Shown in pieces: positions 1 through 9,214 of a DNA stretch of 64,000 nucleotides (position 1 is its first letter; each line of letters starts with the position of its first letter). A program made the position numbers and the translations under genes. The DNA comes from LVI-A0039 sp033105485 (GTDB lineage Bacteria; Bacillota_I; Bacilli_A; UBA3375): contig CP136956.1 of assembly GCA_033105485.1 (NCBI GenBank), forward strand, positions 744,001 to 808,000, read 5' to 3'. Under the pieces are notes generated by a model, which saw nothing but the letters and a program-made list of their open reading frames with translations, did no database searches and was not told where the DNA came from.

Positions 1-2
1 AC

Positions 3-33
3 AAAGGCTTCTCATTATTGAGAAACCTTTTTT
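3..33. terminator. Bidirectional hairpin terminator at left edge
   Basis: An inverted repeat (AAAGG-TTCTCA paired with TGAGAA-CCTTT around a 4-nt loop) is followed on the plus strand by a run of T. It contains the stop codon of the minus-strand ATPase gene and would also end that gene's transcript. The window edge cuts off anything beyond. Confidence 0.6.
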
Positions 34-1337
34 TCAATTAATTGATCTAATATTTTTTGATTTAGAATTATGTCGATTGCATATAAGGGAATGATCGAAA
101 CATTATCTATTCTTAAATTATCTCGCGTTAATTTAATTGAAATAAGATCTTCATTTTTGGCCATTAATGCATTTAAAGATTTAGACTTGGTATTGGTTCC
201 CGATTTTACTTCATATGCATAAATACGATTATCTTTTTCGCATATAAAATCAACTTCCGTTTTTGCTTTACGATACGTGTATACCTCATTGTATTTGTTT
301 AAGACTGTAGCTATATAATTTTCCATTACAAAACCATAATAAATCTTATCCTGTTCTTTTATAACCGTAAATGGATTATAGTTTGCTTGCTTGATTAATA
401 AACTCGTTTCATTGGCAAACAACTTAAATGATGATTCTTTAACATTAGCGATTAACGGTTTTGATAAGCTATTAATTTGAGGAGTTAAAACTGCATAATT
501 ATTATCGTTAAGCCATTTAAAAGATTTTGTAAGTTGCTTATACTCATAATTGACTTCTGAAAATATAAATTTCTGATTATCTTTGTTTAAAAAGAGCGGT
601 ATTGAGCGATAAATTACATTTAAAGCTTTAGTGTTATCTATTGCATATTCATATTTACCGAAATCGGCAAGGTAACCGTCAACTAAATCGGCTTTAACTT
701 GATCAACTTCCTCAATACTCGAATTCATTAGATAGGACTTTACAGCCTCTGGCATTCCACCAATTGCCATATATTCGTCAAATAGTACTAATAGTTTAGT
801 ATGTAATAATTCATCTATTTTACCCACTCTTAGTTGACTAATTAGTCTCTCTTTAAGAAAACTGTTATTAGTCGCCTCTAAATACTCAGCAAAATTAATT
901 GGGTACATATTTAAACGAGTGTATTGACCTACAGGAAAACTATATTTACTTTTGGTTAATAAAAATGAACCTAAGTTTGAGCCTAGACCAATTACCTTAT
1001 AGCGACCATCTTCCTTAAATGACTTAAGTGATGCTAATGCAGAAGGATTTGATTGAATCTCATCAAATATTAATATTGTATCAGTCGTTATAGCTTTCAT
1101 TGCGACTAGCTCTAGACTGCTTACAATCCTATCTACAGATATGTCATTATCTTCATTAAATATTTCATTGATACCTTGGGTATCAAACATATTTATATAA
1201 ACGCTATCGTAATTTTGAACTGCATGTTTAACAACTGTTGACTTACCAACTTGACGTGCTCCTAGTATACAAATCGGTTTTTGATAGTTTTCAATCAATT
1301 TAATAAGCTCTTTTTCAATTTCTCTTTGAATATACAT
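15..1337 (-). CDS. AAA+ ATPase, AAA_14/DUF4143 type
   Basis: The 440-residue protein has a Walker A motif GARQVGKST (residues 26-34) and a Walker B TILIFDEIQ (87-95), the usual layout of AAA_14 ATPases. The C-terminal third carries a DUF4143-like module with EVDF (about 361) and EVKSG (376-380), which match the D and E-x-K residues of PD-(D/E)XK nuclease folds. The ATG is preceded by a good ribosome site (GAAAGGAGTT). A -10 TATAAT lies just upstream, so it is probably monocistronic. Proteins of this family are common and often horizontally spread; their substrate is generally unknown and I cannot assign one here. Confidence 0.88.
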   Translation of the reverse strand: MYIQREIEKELIKLIENYQKPICILGARQVGKSTVVKHAVQNYDSVYINMFDTQGINEIFNEDNDISVDRIVSSLELVAMKAITTDTILIFDEIQSNPSALASLKSFKEDGRYKVIGLGSNLGSFLLTKSKYSFPVGQYTRLNMYPINFAEYLEATNNSFLKERLISQLRVGKIDELLHTKLLVLFDEYMAIGGMPEAVKSYLMNSSIEEVDQVKADLVDGYLADFGKYEYAIDNTKALNVIYRSIPLFLNKDNQKFIFSEVNYEYKQLTKSFKWLNDNNYAVLTPQINSLSKPLIANVKESSFKLFANETSLLIKQANYNPFTVIKEQDKIYYGFVMENYIATVLNKYNEVYTYRKAKTEVDFICEKDNRIYAYEVKSGTNTKSKSLNALMAKNEDLISIKLTRDNLRIDNVSIIPLYAIDIILNQKILDQLIEKKVSQ

Positions 1338-1355
1338 ATAACTCCTTTCTCTTAT

Positions 1356-1435
1356 ATTATAGCACCAAGTTAGTATTCGTGCCTATTTTTAGAAAACCTT
1401 CTAATTATTGGTGCCAATATTTAGAAAAGATTCTA
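1356..1435 (-). promoter_or_regulatory. Promoter and direct/inverted repeats upstream of the AAA ATPase
   Basis: A perfect -10 TATAAT sits at 1356-1361 on the minus strand. Upstream are two imperfect direct repeats about 36 bp apart, each with a GTGCC core followed by TTTAGAAAA and TTCTAA. An inverted GCACCAA/TTGGTGC pair spans them. The repeats look like binding sites for a regulator, possibly the neighbouring GntR protein, but that is inference. Confidence 0.4.
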
Positions 1436-1445
1436 ATTTTTGTCA

Positions 1446-1480
1446 AAAAAAGAAAACCTACTTGTAGTAGGTCTTTTCTA
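1446..1480 (-). terminator. Terminator of the GntR gene
   Basis: Minus-strand stem AAAAGACCTAC/GTAGGTTTTC with a short loop is followed by seven T. It overlaps the TAG stop of the GntR gene, typical of a rho-independent terminator. Confidence 0.8.
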
Positions 1481-2173
1481 ATATAAGTGAATATATTCGA
1501 AGTTTAAGGCTTGTTCAAAGATGATCATGCGACTATATTCAACAACTTGTCCATCTAATAGTTCGAGTGTTCTTTCTAAGTTAAAGTTAATAAGTTCACG
1601 GTCAATCTTAGCACCATCAAATAACGCTAGTGTCTCCTCATCAAAGCGAACTAATTTATTCTTTACTTTAATACGTTCAATATTATTGTTTAAGTATACT
1701 TTATTTAAAGATACTTTTGCATCTTCTTCTAATAAATCCGGTACTAAACCTACTGGTATTAAGTTGATTTCAACCATATTTAGGTTACCATTCATTACTC
1801 GCTTACGGATTACTTCATAAATAATTGTATTTGCTTTAATCTTTAAGTTCTTAGCCTCATTTAATGAAGCACGTCTAATTTGAAATGAAATAATCTCAGT
1901 TTCAGACCCAGGTTCTGTTCCAAGTTTTGATAATGATGGTCGTTGTAAATTTGAATATTCTGGTTTCTTATGAGATACATAATAGCCACTACCGCGTTTC
2001 GAGTAAATTAACCCCTTATCTCGTAAGTAATACATTGACTTTCGAATCGTACTAATTGATACATCAAACTTATCACACATCTCTTTTTCTGTTGGAATTT
2101 TCTGATCAACTTCGTATTTACCATTTTCGATATCTGCAATAAGACTTTCACAAACTTTCATATATGCGTACAT
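1478..2173 (-). CDS. GntR/HutC-family transcriptional regulator with UTRA domain
   Basis: This is a 231-residue protein of the normal length for the HutC subfamily. Residues 1-65 form a winged helix-turn-helix (GKYEVDQKIPTEKEMCDKF, then STIRKSMYYLRDKGLI and the wing RGSGYYV). Residues about 85-228 form a UTRA effector-binding domain, which in this family usually senses a sugar phosphate or amino-acid-like ligand. The chosen ATG has GAGGT 5 nt upstream; a second in-frame ATG four codons later is less well placed. Regulators of this kind often control PTS or amino-sugar genes, so the nagE-like gene at 10.3 kb is a possible target, but no operator proves it. Confidence 0.9.
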   Translation of the reverse strand: MYAYMKVCESLIADIENGKYEVDQKIPTEKEMCDKFDVSISTIRKSMYYLRDKGLIYSKRGSGYYVSHKKPEYSNLQRPSLSKLGTEPGSETEIISFQIRRASLNEAKNLKIKANTIIYEVIRKRVMNGNLNMVEINLIPVGLVPDLLEEDAKVSLNKVYLNNNIERIKVKNKLVRFDEETLALFDGAKIDRELINFNLERTLELLDGQVVEYSRMIIFEQALNFEYIHLY

Positions 2174-2194
2174 AACTACCTCAATTCTATAAAT

Positions 2195-2222
2195 ATTATA
2201 CCAATATTGAAAAAAAAAGTAA
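2195..2222 (-). promoter_or_regulatory. Promoter of the GntR gene
   Basis: On the minus strand TTACTT (2217-2222) and TATAAT (2195-2200) are separated by 16 bp, with the ATG about 22 nt downstream. The -35 box overlaps the terminator of apbE, so the two units are tightly packed. Confidence 0.6.
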
Positions 2223-2240
2223 CCTAAAAGGCTACTTTTA
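2209..2240 (-). terminator. Terminator of the EET/apbE operon
   Basis: Stem AAAGTAGCC/GGTTACTTT with a 5-nt loop and nine T on the minus strand. It starts at the apbE stop codon and closes the minus-strand operon that begins at 9.2 kb. Confidence 0.8.
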
Positions 2241-3245
2241 CATTTCTTCTATTGTATACGTATCATCTAAGATTGTTAAATTAAAATCTTTAGTTTGATA
2301 AATTTTCTTATCAGTTGTAATAAAGATTGCTTCAACTCCACCAGTATTCATAATATAGTCATATCCATCTTCAAGACCCATTAAGAACGTCATTGTTGAT
2401 AAGATATCAGCATCAGCACCACTATCAGTAACAATTGTTACACTAGCTAAACCATTATCTGCCGGTTCACCTTTAATTGCATCAATAATGTGGTGATAAA
2501 CTTTTCCATCTTCAATAAAGAATCGTTGGTTGATTCCACTTGTAACCAATGCACTATCTTCAATTGGCATTTGTGCTACATTTTCATTTAGAGTATTTTC
2601 AACTTCTGGTTTCATAATCGCAATATTAAATGGCTTCCCATATTTATTACCTACAGCTTGAATGTTACCACCTAAGTTAATAAGTGCATTTTCAACACCA
2701 GCATTCTTAAGTATTTCTTCAATCTTATCACCAGCAAACCCTTTTACAGATGAACCAAAATCAAGTCGGTAACCTTCCGGCATTGTAATTGTATTACCAT
2801 TAATTACTACGTCATCACAACCTACATTTGTAAGCGCTTCTTTTACCTCTTTATCAGACGGTAAGTGGTTTGCGTTATTAATTGACCATAAATCAATTAG
2901 TGCACCGCTACTTGGATCATATTGACCGTTAGTAGCGTCACATGCTTTAATCGATTGATTTAAGATTGAAATAAATTCATCATCGACTTCTGTAATTTTT
3001 CGATCATTAACTTGATTAATTGCTGAGTCTTCAATTGATGGTGAATATGTATTTTCAAGTCTTACTAATAACTCTTCAATATCACTATCAATTTGTTCTA
3101 CATCTAAATCTTTAGCATCATCGTATATCTTAACGTTAATACTTGTATCAAAGTAAAAATAGTCAAATTCTGTTATCTCCGGTTCTGTTTCTGAACACCC
3201 TGTTATTAGTAATAATAATGCTGGTATTAAAAGTAATTTCTTCAT
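2238..3245 (-). CDS. apbE: FAD:protein FMN transferase lipoprotein (ApbE/FmnB-like)
   Basis: ApbE attaches FMN covalently to threonine in target flavoproteins outside the membrane. The 335-residue protein starts with a lipoprotein signal (MKKLLLIPALLLLITGCSE; the Cys follows the lipobox LITG). Family landmarks are visible: SVKGFAGDKI and NLGGNIQAVG in the middle and ADILSTMTFLMG near the end. It is the last gene of the EET operon. Its obvious substrate is the small FMN-binding lipoprotein at 9281-9700. In Listeria the equivalent pair is FmnB and PplA. Confidence 0.93.
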   Translation of the reverse strand: MKKLLLIPALLLLITGCSETEPEITEFDYFYFDTSINVKIYDDAKDLDVEQIDSDIEELLVRLENTYSPSIEDSAINQVNDRKITEVDDEFISILNQSIKACDATNGQYDPSSGALIDLWSINNANHLPSDKEVKEALTNVGCDDVVINGNTITMPEGYRLDFGSSVKGFAGDKIEEILKNAGVENALINLGGNIQAVGNKYGKPFNIAIMKPEVENTLNENVAQMPIEDSALVTSGINQRFFIEDGKVYHHIIDAIKGEPADNGLASVTIVTDSGADADILSTMTFLMGLEDGYDYIMNTGGVEAIFITTDKKIYQTKDFNLTILDDTYTIEEM

Positions 3246-3252
3246 TGTTCCC

Positions 3253-3948
3253 CTATATAAGTATATATGTTTCTATTAATAAAATAGCCACTAATATTAT
3301 AACGTATGATTGTTTGTAACTTGTAATAAAATAAGGCTTAATTCTAGTTTTAGAACTATCATAACTACTGTTGATAAGTCCGATAGCTAATAATTCATTT
3401 TGTTTTAAATTACTATTAATAAACGGCACAATTAATTGTATAGTCTCTCTAATCGTTAGTTTGTTTCCATTTTTATAAGTCGCATACTTGTACATTCTCA
3501 ACGCTTGGTAACGCATCGCAAAGATTTGATTTAAAATCATTAAGAATAAAGTATATAACTTATTTTGATCAAAACCAATAACTTTAAGTGGACTAAAAAC
3601 AACACTTAAAACATATGATAGTTCTTTATTACTCGTATCTAGTTTATACACAACTGATACTAAGATCATCGCAAAGTAAACTTTAAATAAATCTAGTCCA
3701 TTGTATATTGCTAGCTGTAAGTTCGTAAATCTAATTAAAGAAAAGACAAAGATGAACACAGCTAGAAATAAACCAAACTTAAGGCCATTTAAAACCTGCT
3801 TAATTTCAATTTTACGAATAGCCAAGATAATAGCGCTGTAAATAATGATTGTTAAAACAATCAAGTTATTGTGCGTAACTAATACTAAAATAATTTGTGA
3901 TAGCAAAAATCCAAATTTAATAAATGGGTTAATTGTTATTGGTTTCAT
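3253..3948 (-). CDS. ecfT: ECF transporter transmembrane protein EcfT (CbiQ family)
   Basis: A 231-residue multi-span membrane protein with five to six hydrophobic helices and a conserved cytoplasmic stretch (FAMRYQALRMYKYATYKNG) that resembles the coupling helices of EcfT. It overlaps the ATPase gene by 4 nt, so the two are co-translated. With the fused ATPase and the Gx-family S component next door it would form an energy-coupling factor transporter. Its position in an EET locus points to flavin or quinone-precursor movement rather than vitamin uptake, which is inference. Confidence 0.8.
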   Translation of the reverse strand: MKPITINPFIKFGFLLSQIILVLVTHNNLIVLTIIIYSAIILAIRKIEIKQVLNGLKFGLFLAVFIFVFSLIRFTNLQLAIYNGLDLFKVYFAMILVSVVYKLDTSNKELSYVLSVVFSPLKVIGFDQNKLYTLFLMILNQIFAMRYQALRMYKYATYKNGNKLTIRETIQLIVPFINSNLKQNELLAIGLINSSYDSSKTRIKPYFITSYKQSYVIILVAILLIETYILI

Positions 3949-5012
3949 TTAACCTCCACTAAATTGAATTCGAAATCATTGAATAAATATAAGTTATGAG
4001 ACACAATAATTACTGTTTCAAAATGATCTAATACTAGATTCAAGATATTCGTTTGTGATCGTTTATCCAAAACCTCAATTGACTCATCTAAGATTAGAAC
4101 TTTATTATCAGTTGCAAGTGCTTCTAACACTAATACTTTAACTAACTCACCAGTTGATAAATCAGTAATATTTTGTTCTAACATCTCGCTTGTAATCGAA
4201 AGTAGATCACAATTAGCATCAAATTCAATATGCGTTGCATTTAAAGTTGTAACCATCTCAAATGGATATTGCGGTATTAAACTAATATCTAAATCTGTAT
4301 TAAAGCAAATATCATTGATAAGTGTTGTTTTACCACTAGCACTTGCTCCACCGATGACATTAAGCCCAGCTCTAAAGCTATACCCATCATGTTCAAAACT
4401 AATAGCCTTATTGGAGGTAGTACTCTTTGGAGCTATATAATCAATTTCAATTTGTTTGAATGTCTTATTATCTAATTTATAAACAACATCTGCATATTTA
4501 ATATCATTTAAGTTATTCGTGATAAAGATAATCGCTTTATCTGATTGCTTTAAATCATTTACTACAAGTTGTTTACTATCTTCATCTAAGTTAGATAATG
4601 TTTCATCCAAGATTAATACTTCTTTATCCGTATGTAACTCTTTATAAATTAATAAACGCTGAGCCTCTCCACCACTAAGTTCAATTAGTGACTTATCCAA
4701 CGGAAACGGACTAGAGTCCAGTACTAGTTTAATAATATCTGTAGCAACACAATTTTGCTCTAAACTATATGTAAGTTCATCGAAAACAGTATTACCAATA
4801 AATTGTAAATAAGGGTTTTGAGTAAGTAGTCCGATTTTAGAACTATCAATACTTACAGTTCCACTTTGTGGTTGATAATAATTACATATTGTCTTAGCAA
4901 GTGTACTCTTACCACTACCATTATCACCAATTATCGCAATAATTTTGTTACTTTCCACTTCAAAACTGATGTCATCGAATAAACCAGCTTTTAAATTTTT
5001 AACTGTTAACAT
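3945..5012 (-). CDS. Double-ATPase ECF ABC protein (EcfA1-EcfA2 fusion)
   Basis: Two ABC nucleotide-binding domains lie in one 355-residue chain. The first half has Walker A GDNGSGKST, signature LSGGEAQRL and Walker B VLILDETLSNLD. The second has Walker A GGASASGKTT, a weaker signature DLSTGELVKVL and Walker B VLILDESIEVLD. In most Bacillota EcfA1 and EcfA2 are separate genes of about 280 residues each, so both halves are shortened here. It overlaps ecfT at its end and the S-component gene at its start by a few nucleotides. Confidence 0.88.
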   Translation of the reverse strand: MLTVKNLKAGLFDDISFEVESNKIIAIIGDNGSGKSTLAKTICNYYQPQSGTVSIDSSKIGLLTQNPYLQFIGNTVFDELTYSLEQNCVATDIIKLVLDSSPFPLDKSLIELSGGEAQRLLIYKELHTDKEVLILDETLSNLDEDSKQLVVNDLKQSDKAIIFITNNLNDIKYADVVYKLDNKTFKQIEIDYIAPKSTTSNKAISFEHDGYSFRAGLNVIGGASASGKTTLINDICFNTDLDISLIPQYPFEMVTTLNATHIEFDANCDLLSITSEMLEQNITDLSTGELVKVLVLEALATDNKVLILDESIEVLDKRSQTNILNLVLDHFETVIIVSHNLYLFNDFEFNLVEVK

Positions 5013-5529
5013 TGATCCCCTTTACAATTAATGGGCGGATTAGTTCAATACAATATCCAAGCCCAAATCCAGTAATACTACCGAATACAACTAAGAATGG
5101 TACATAGCCAATTAGTTCTGGTGTTTTCAATGCATAAATAGCAAAGATGATTTGACCAATGTTATGAGCAATTGCTCCACACATTGATAGTGTATAAGTA
5201 GTTACTTTATCTTTGAATATCTTTCGTACTGAATACATTACAACTAGCGCAAGTAAACCACCACTTAATGAGAATAAGTAGATAGAAAACAGTCCTAAGA
5301 TAAATGTCGTAACACTTATTTTAATAATTTGAAATACTAATAACTCTTTGAAATCATAGTAATCAAGTAAGATTACTAATAGCATATTTCCTAGACCTAA
5401 TTTAACTCCGGGAATAACGAAGTTAATTGGTATTAGCATTTCAAATATCGATAATACAATAGAAATTGAAATGAAAAGAGCAAAGTTAGTTATCTTTTCA
5501 GTTTCAATTAATTTCTGTGATTTAACCAT
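4999..5529 (-). CDS. Gx transporter family S component (EetB-like)
   Basis: A 176-residue membrane protein with five or six predicted helices, including FVIPGVKLGLGNMLLVILL with the GLGN motif typical of the Gx transporter family (once called heptaprenyl diphosphate synthase component I). It overlaps the ATPase gene and the NusG-II gene. This pair of small proteins (NusG-II and Gx) is a standard part of EET loci, where they are called EetA/EetB; their exact role is unknown. The direct substrate cannot be read from the sequence. Confidence 0.82.
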   Translation of the reverse strand: MVKSQKLIETEKITNFALFISISIVLSIFEMLIPINFVIPGVKLGLGNMLLVILLDYYDFKELLVFQIIKISVTTFILGLFSIYLFSLSGGLLALVVMYSVRKIFKDKVTTYTLSMCGAIAHNIGQIIFAIYALKTPELIGYVPFLVVFGSITGFGLGYCIELIRPLIVKGINVNS

Positions 5530-6025
5530 CTAGCTCACCTCCACTTGAATTACTATTACCACGTAATTTAATAACAAGTTTATGAGGTGCACAAGTAATT
5601 ACTTTTGAAGTATCGCGGATTTCACCAATCTTAACATCAATCTTATCTGGACAGTTAGCTTCAATTACCTTGACACCACCACCAGTATTAATTAGCATGT
5701 TAATTTCAGTTTGAACTCCACTTACAGCATAGATAGCATTATAATCAATATTTTTCGGATCCTCAAGATCTTCAACACTTTGATCTAAATTATAATAGTC
5801 GATAATTTCCTCATCAACTAAAACTTTAATGTCTCCACTCTCCTCATGTACATACCAAATATTTTGGACCTCATCAGTATATAATAATGGGGTAGAAAAA
5901 ACTTCCTCCCCATTTTGTAATATTATGATATCTAAGTCAGATGAACTAACGTCACCTGACAGATAATGTACTAGAGCAAAGGAGAATATTGAAATAATTA
6001 TTCCAAATATTATACCTTGCTTCAT
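5522..6025 (-). CDS. Membrane-anchored NusG domain II protein (EetA-like)
   Basis: The 167-residue protein has an N-terminal membrane anchor (residues about 4-24) and then a small extracellular domain. Two NusG-II-like parts are visible: an early segment with an acidic DLDIIILQNGEEVFSTPL and a late one ending in CPDKIDVKIGEIRDTSKVI with two Cys (about 124 and 141). It sits between ndh2 and the Gx gene with 8-nt spacing or overlap. It is found in EET operons and near ApbE substrates; its function is not established. Confidence 0.75.
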   Translation of the reverse strand: MKQGIIFGIIISIFSFALVHYLSGDVSSSDLDIIILQNGEEVFSTPLLYTDEVQNIWYVHEESGDIKVLVDEEIIDYYNLDQSVEDLEDPKNIDYNAIYAVSGVQTEINMLINTGGGVKVIEANCPDKIDVKIGEIRDTSKVITCAPHKLVIKLRGNSNSSGGELDG

Positions 6026-6033
6026 TTTATTCC

Positions 6034-8130
6034 TTATTTATCACGTTTTTTAAGCGCACGTTTTTTGTACCATGGGCGTAAGAAGTAATCTACTGATAAT
6101 GGCATTTGATGTTTTCCACCTAAACCAATCATTGGAATAGTTGCGAATAATGAGAATAATAATCCAAGAACTACGATTCCATCATATGACATCCAAGAAC
6201 CAGCAGAAATCATAAGAGTTAATACTAATAATCCGATTGCTGCAAGCTCAGTGAATAAACCGATGAAGATTAAAGCACCTAAAGCAAACTCAGCGAAGTC
6301 GAATAAGAATTCCATTAACCATTCCATACCAGAAATTAACTCTACACTCCACATCATGAAGTTGTGTAATGGAATTTGAATGAAATCAGGGATTAACACG
6401 TTTAAGTCATACCCCATACCGAATGGAGTTGAAATTGGAGCTAAAGCAGTAAAGAATGCATCAATAGATCCTAAGATTCCGTGAGAAGCATCAGCAGCAG
6501 TTGCAGCAACACTTGATGCAGTATCAGCAACAGCAGTACTTGCACTTGCAGCAGCATCTACAACTGAACTAGCAGCACTTGAAGCTGTATCAGCAGCAGT
6601 ACTTGCACTAGCTACAGCGTCTCCACCGATTCCGTTTGCAGCGTTGAAAGCAGCCTCACCTTGAGGATAAACATTTCTACAAACTTCACCATAGTTTTTT
6701 ACGTCTGTTGGGAAAATTTCAGTTTCAACACAGATAGCTTCCCATCCACCTTGTAATTTGTGGATTAATTTTGGAGCACCAGATGAAATCCAGTACCAAC
6801 CTAACCATAAACGTAATGGCACTAAGTAAATACTTGGAGTTGAAGCAGATAAGTTTCCACCTACGAATGAACGACGGTCACGAACTTCGAAGAACTCAAC
6901 TCTAATGTAAGACCATACTTTAGTAAGTGATGTTGCTTGTAATAAGTAGATAATGTTAATCATGTGTTTAACGAACATTGCGAAGAATCCTGTTAACATG
7001 ATTGATTTTCCACCGAATAATAATTCAGCTACACCGTAACGTCCACCGATACAAGCCATTGCACCGTGGAATTCAGGAGCATAAGTCTTAGATTTATCTT
7101 CAGTTCCTTTAATTTTACTAACAATGTTGTTTGCTACGATTGGAGCTGCGTGTTCACAGTTCTCAACCATTTGTGGAACTGGACGATCTTGACCTTCAGG
7201 GATGTAGAACATGATGTCACCTAAAACGTAAGCACCTTCTTTACCTTCAGTTTCTAACTTTGGAGTTACAGGAATACGACCACGTTGTAGGTCATGAGCT
7301 TCACCAGAAATTGGTTCACAAGTAATACCACTTGTCCATAAGATACAGTGTGAAGTAATTGAGTTACCTTCACCGAAGTATACTTTGTTTGGTTCAACTT
7401 TAGAGATGAATGAGTTTAAGATGATGTTGATTCCTAATTTCTCTTCCATGAATTTGTGAGCTTTAGCAGCTGGTTTTTCACTGAATGAGTTTAAGATTCT
7501 TGGAGCACCATCAATAACATGCATAGTTACTTCACTTGGTTTAATTGTTGGGTAACGGTAAAGTAAAGTACGGTCAATCCATTCTTTAAGTTCACCAGCA
7601 ACCTCAACACCAGTAAATCCAGCACCTGCTACTACGAAAGTTAATAATTCTTTACGTAAGTCAGGACTAGTTGTTTTCTCAGCACGATCAAATAATTCTA
7701 ATACTTTAGCCATAGCAGTTCTAGTATCGTCAAATGACCACATTGGAATTGTGTTTTCTTCAGCACCTTCGATACCGAAGTGAGTTACTTTAGCACCTGT
7801 TGCTTCTACTAAGTAGTCATACTCAACAGTTCCGTTGTCAGTTGTAATTGATTTTGCATCGTAGTCGATTGCTTCAACGTTTGCTAACATTAAGTTAATG
7901 TACTTTTCGTTGAAAATTTTCTTGTGGTACACTTTGATTGCTTCACTGTTTGTACGGTCAAAAGCCGCCTCGTGAAGTTCTGTCATTAAAGTGTGGTAAG
8001 GTTGTCTATCGATTAGAGTAATCTCAACGCTACCAGCTTTAATATCTTTTTTCAATTTTTTAATTAATTTCTTTGCTGTAAGAACACCTGCGTATCCTCC
8101 ACCAACAATAACAATATTTTGTTTATCCAT
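6034..8130 (-). CDS. ndh2: Type II NADH dehydrogenase with C-terminal DoxX-like membrane domain (Ndh2-like)
   Basis: Residues 1-400 are an NDH-2 flavoprotein: FAD motif IVIVGGGYAGV near the start, NADH-binding VVAGAGFTGVEVAGEL in the middle and the FAD-closing motif AYVLGDIMF. NDH-2 passes electrons from NADH to a quinone at the inner membrane face. The family usually ends near 400-450 residues. Here about 250 more residues form DoxX-like membrane helices, with the helix LVPLRLWLGWYWI first and three or four more at the end. Between them is an Ala/Ser/Thr/Val-rich repeat of about 50 residues (about 505-555). EET-specific Ndh2 proteins have extra membrane helices of this sort. The gene overlaps the prenyl synthase gene by 8 nt. 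Confidence 0.92.
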   Translation of the reverse strand: MDKQNIVIVGGGYAGVLTAKKLIKKLKKDIKAGSVEITLIDRQPYHTLMTELHEAAFDRTNSEAIKVYHKKIFNEKYINLMLANVEAIDYDAKSITTDNGTVEYDYLVEATGAKVTHFGIEGAEENTIPMWSFDDTRTAMAKVLELFDRAEKTTSPDLRKELLTFVVAGAGFTGVEVAGELKEWIDRTLLYRYPTIKPSEVTMHVIDGAPRILNSFSEKPAAKAHKFMEEKLGINIILNSFISKVEPNKVYFGEGNSITSHCILWTSGITCEPISGEAHDLQRGRIPVTPKLETEGKEGAYVLGDIMFYIPEGQDRPVPQMVENCEHAAPIVANNIVSKIKGTEDKSKTYAPEFHGAMACIGGRYGVAELLFGGKSIMLTGFFAMFVKHMINIIYLLQATSLTKVWSYIRVEFFEVRDRRSFVGGNLSASTPSIYLVPLRLWLGWYWISSGAPKLIHKLQGGWEAICVETEIFPTDVKNYGEVCRNVYPQGEAAFNAANGIGGDAVASASTAADTASSAASSVVDAAASASTAVADTASSVAATAADASHGILGSIDAFFTALAPISTPFGMGYDLNVLIPDFIQIPLHNFMMWSVELISGMEWLMEFLFDFAEFALGALIFIGLFTELAAIGLLVLTLMISAGSWMSYDGIVVLGLLFSLFATIPMIGLGGKHQMPLSVDYFLRPWYKKRALKKRDK

Positions 8131-9199
8131 TGATTCTCCTAATTAAATATTTTATTTCTTCTTCGAACTTTTCACCTAACTCCTTAGATAATAATTGTTC
8201 AGCTTCAAAATTCAATTTCTCTTTTATTTCGTTTAATTCATACTCATGTAAATTAAGTAAGATATAGTTATTAACATCGTTTTCTGCATCACGCGAATCC
8301 TTACCGGAAATTGTAATATCCGCATTATAATCTAACAAATCATCAACCTTTTGGAATGTAAGACCAAACCTATGACCATACTCACCAATTGCTTTAAGTT
8401 CATTTAAACTTATATCTGGATTGTTTGTTAGTGCTCCACTAATTAAGGCAACTTTAAAAAACTTTGCCGTTTTATTACTAGCATAACGATCGTAACTCTT
8501 GTTACTCTTAATAGCAGTTACTTCTCGCTCACTAAATAATAAGCTTTTTAAAAAGTCTTTAATTAATTCACTATAATACTTCTTTATCTTTGATTCTGCG
8601 TTTTCAGCAGTCACGATATCAATCTTATTCTTACTTAGCACATAACCAATATGAACTAGTAAATAGTCAGATATTAAAATTGCAGTTCGATCATCGAACT
8701 TGCTGTTGATTGTTTCTACATGTCTACGTGTTGATGCAATATCAATTACATCATCCTGAATAAGCGTCGCTAAATGAAATAACTCAAGTATTGCTGCATA
8801 TTCGTAGTTCTGCTTGTTATCAATTTTTAAATACATTTTTGCTCTTAACATCTTCTTCGATGCAAGCGCTAATCTTAAAAGTTCATTTCTAACAAATTTG
8901 TTATCAATTCCTTCTAAAATATTTACTATTGCCTTATCTATCTCAAAATCTACACTTTCACTACTTACTAGATCATATTGACTAGTTTCGTAATTGCTAG
9001 GTTGTTTTGTTTTACTTAATTCCGAATCGAGTAGTTCTTGCAGTCTATCATGCAATATCTCATATTCATACTGTGAATCAACATTATCAATAATCAGTTC
9101 TAATAATTTATCATCACCAAGTAAAATATCATACTTACTAATTGTAGATTTAGCATGATAACTAATAGCAACTTCAACGTTCTTGATCAAGTTTTCCAT
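8123..9199 (-). CDS. Polyprenyl diphosphate synthase (DmkB/HepS-like)
   Basis: A trans-isoprenyl diphosphate synthase of 358 residues. Both aspartate-rich motifs are present: DDVID within QDDVIDIASTRR and DDLLD within KVDDLLDYNAD, which bind magnesium and the allylic diphosphate. About 90 N-terminal residues precede the catalytic fold, longer than usual. In EET loci this enzyme (DmkB) makes the side chain of a dedicated demethylmenaquinone used by Ndh2. No UbiA-type prenyltransferase (DmkA) lies in the window. The start has AGGGGAG just upstream. Confidence 0.88.
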   Translation of the reverse strand: MENLIKNVEVAISYHAKSTISKYDILLGDDKLLELIIDNVDSQYEYEILHDRLQELLDSELSKTKQPSNYETSQYDLVSSESVDFEIDKAIVNILEGIDNKFVRNELLRLALASKKMLRAKMYLKIDNKQNYEYAAILELFHLATLIQDDVIDIASTRRHVETINSKFDDRTAILISDYLLVHIGYVLSKNKIDIVTAENAESKIKKYYSELIKDFLKSLLFSEREVTAIKSNKSYDRYASNKTAKFFKVALISGALTNNPDISLNELKAIGEYGHRFGLTFQKVDDLLDYNADITISGKDSRDAENDVNNYILLNLHEYELNEIKEKLNFEAEQLLSKELGEKFEEEIKYLIRRING

Positions 9200-9214
9200 T
9201 GCTCCCCTAGTTAT

